Origin: JALYUM01 sp036688685
GTDB lineage: Bacteria; Pseudomonadota; Gammaproteobacteria; Burkholderiales; Burkholderiaceae_D
Direction of reading: 5' to 3'
Length of the DNA: 64,000 nt
NCBI RefSeq assembly: GCF_036688685.1
Contig: NZ_JAQQPS010000009.1
Span: 124,001-188,000, forward strand
The notes beneath the pieces were generated by a model. The model saw only the letters and a list, made by a program, of their open reading frames with translations, ran no database searches and was not told the origin of the DNA. Positions 61,999 through 64,000 of this stretch are shown here, piece by piece. The stretch's first letter is position 1. Every line of letters starts with the position of its first letter. The position numbers were made by a program, and so were the translations under genes.

Positions 61999-62883
61999 TT
62001 ACTGTAACTGGTCGGCGCGCAGCAGGAACACGGCGTTGTCGCCGCTGCTGGTGGTCAGCCAGGTCAGGCCCAGGTGGCCGAACGCGGCTTCCGCGTAGTC
62101 GTACTCGTTGCCGATTTCGACGATCAGGATGCCGTCAGGGGTCAAGCGCTCGGCGGCCCCGGCGACGATCAGGCGCACCAGGTCCATGCCGTCTTCACCG
62201 CCAGCGAGCGCAATCTGCGGCTCGACCAGGTACTCGGGCGGCAGCTTGCCCATTGAGGCGCTGTTCACGTACGGCGGGTTGGAGACGATCACATCGTATT
62301 TTTTGAACGGGACGTTCTGGTACAGGTCGGACGCGATCGGGTTCACCCGGCCATCGAGTTCGTATTTGCGGATGTTCATCTGGGCCACCGCCAGCGCGTC
62401 GGTCGAGATATCGACTGCATCGACGACGCTGTTGCCGAAGGCGTCGGCCAGCATGATCGCCAGGCAGCCCGAGCCGGTGCACAGTTCCAGCACGTTTTGC
62501 ACCGCATCCGGATCTTCCACCCACGGGCTGAAAAATTCGGGAATCAGCTCGGCGATGAAGGAGCGCGGCACCAGCACACGCTCGTCGACGTAGAACGGGT
62601 AGGTTCCCAGCCACGCTTCGTTGGTGATGTAGGCGGCCGGCACGCGGTCGACGGCGCGCCGTTCGATCACGACCAGCACTTGCGTCACTTCGTCGGGCAG
62701 CAGGCGCGCGTCGAGGAAGGGGTCGAGGCGGTCGAGCGGCAACTTCAGGGTGTGCAGGATCAGGTAGACGGCTTCGTCGAAGGCTTCGGCGCTGCCGTGG
62801 CCAAAGAACAGCTTGGCCGCATTGAAACGGGAAACGGCGTAGCGCAGCAGGTCGCGCGGCGTTTGGAATGGTGTCGGATTCAT
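61999..62883 (-). CDS. prmB: Ribosomal protein L3 glutamine methyltransferase
   Basis: PrmB N5-methylates a glutamine of ribosomal protein uL3 using SAM. The 294-residue protein has the N-terminal helical domain (TPRDLLRYAVSRFNAAKLFFGHG...) and RVLVPRSFIAELI. The Rossmann SAM site is VLELCTGSGCLAIMLADAF and the catalytic NPPY is in VIVSNPPYVNSASMG. The FFGHGSAEAFDEAVYLIL segment distinguishes PrmB from PrmC. It is 12 bp downstream of dapE on the same strand. Confidence 0.96.
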   Translation of the reverse strand: MNPTPFQTPRDLLRYAVSRFNAAKLFFGHGSAEAFDEAVYLILHTLKLPLDRLDPFLDARLLPDEVTQVLVVIERRAVDRVPAAYITNEAWLGTYPFYVDERVLVPRSFIAELIPEFFSPWVEDPDAVQNVLELCTGSGCLAIMLADAFGNSVVDAVDISTDALAVAQMNIRKYELDGRVNPIASDLYQNVPFKKYDVIVSNPPYVNSASMGKLPPEYLVEPQIALAGGEDGMDLVRLIVAGAAERLTPDGILIVEIGNEYDYAEAAFGHLGLTWLTTSSGDNAVFLLRADQLQ

Positions 62884-62895
62884 TGTTGACTTTAC

Positions 62896-64000
<1,105 letters not shown>

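Overview
This 64 kb window is chromosomal, GC-rich and densely coding. It most resembles an Oxalobacteraceae betaproteobacterium of the Massilia/Duganella/Janthinobacterium type. The grounds are the order nuoL-nuoM-nuoN-DUF2818-NUDIX, a phasin gene (polyhydroxyalkanoate storage), an EnvZ/OmpR pair, a YheS-PrmB-DapE block and the general protein character. This is inferred from gene content and family resemblance; no database search was possible. There is no rRNA, tRNA, CRISPR array, prophage or intact insertion sequence. Most of the window is ordinary core and accessory chromosome.

Layout. 1-7.7 kb: the end of the complex I operon (nuoL tail, nuoM, nuoN), DUF2818, a NUDIX hydrolase, a secreted HExxH protein, ispD-ispF of the MEP isoprenoid pathway, an MFS transporter and a small protein. 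7.8-11 kb: an FMN reductase, a truncated TnsB-like transposase fragment with no catalytic domain, a Kv-like potassium channel with a C-terminal zinc ribbon, and a phasin with a perfect FNR-type box upstream. 11-16.3 kb: a coupled membrane FHA protein and secreted trypsin-like protease, ribA, a pirin, a glyoxalase-fold protein, DUF3820 and DUF1810. 16.3-22.2 kb: a NYN-LOTUS RNA-binding/nuclease-like protein with a huge disordered tail, a secreted protein, an SSS symporter and sppA. 22.4-31.6 kb: a complete MdtABC-type RND efflux operon with its own outer-membrane factor; MdtC carries an unusual Ala/Thr-rich insertion.

31.6-37.8 kb: a NERD-like protein, a bile acid:Na+ symporter family protein, and two convergent exported peptidases (S46 and S9) sharing a bidirectional terminator. 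38.0-41.5 kb: a probable thiamine acquisition module made of a PnuC/PnuT-like permease, a NadR-like P-loop kinase and a convergent TonB-dependent receptor whose leader is a TPP riboswitch. 41.5-48 kb: VirK/YbjX, a short SRPBCC protein, a GST, unknown secreted proteins and eutBC. 48.4-52.8 kb: a membrane GGDEF/EAL protein whose two output domains both look catalytically degenerate, a DUF4124-like protein and an alpha/beta hydrolase. 52.9-64 kb: EnvZ/OmpR, a small basic secreted protein, a FapA-like protein, arfB coupled to an HDOD protein, a CheW, the ABC-F protein YheS, prmB and the 5'-truncated dapE.

The points most worth following up are the orphan TnsB-like DNA-binding protein, the TPP-riboswitch receptor with its permease and kinase, the doubly degenerate c-di-GMP protein, the FHA/protease pair, the NYN-LOTUS protein, and several operator-like palindromes. 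I did not see a complete, clearly new multi-gene system.
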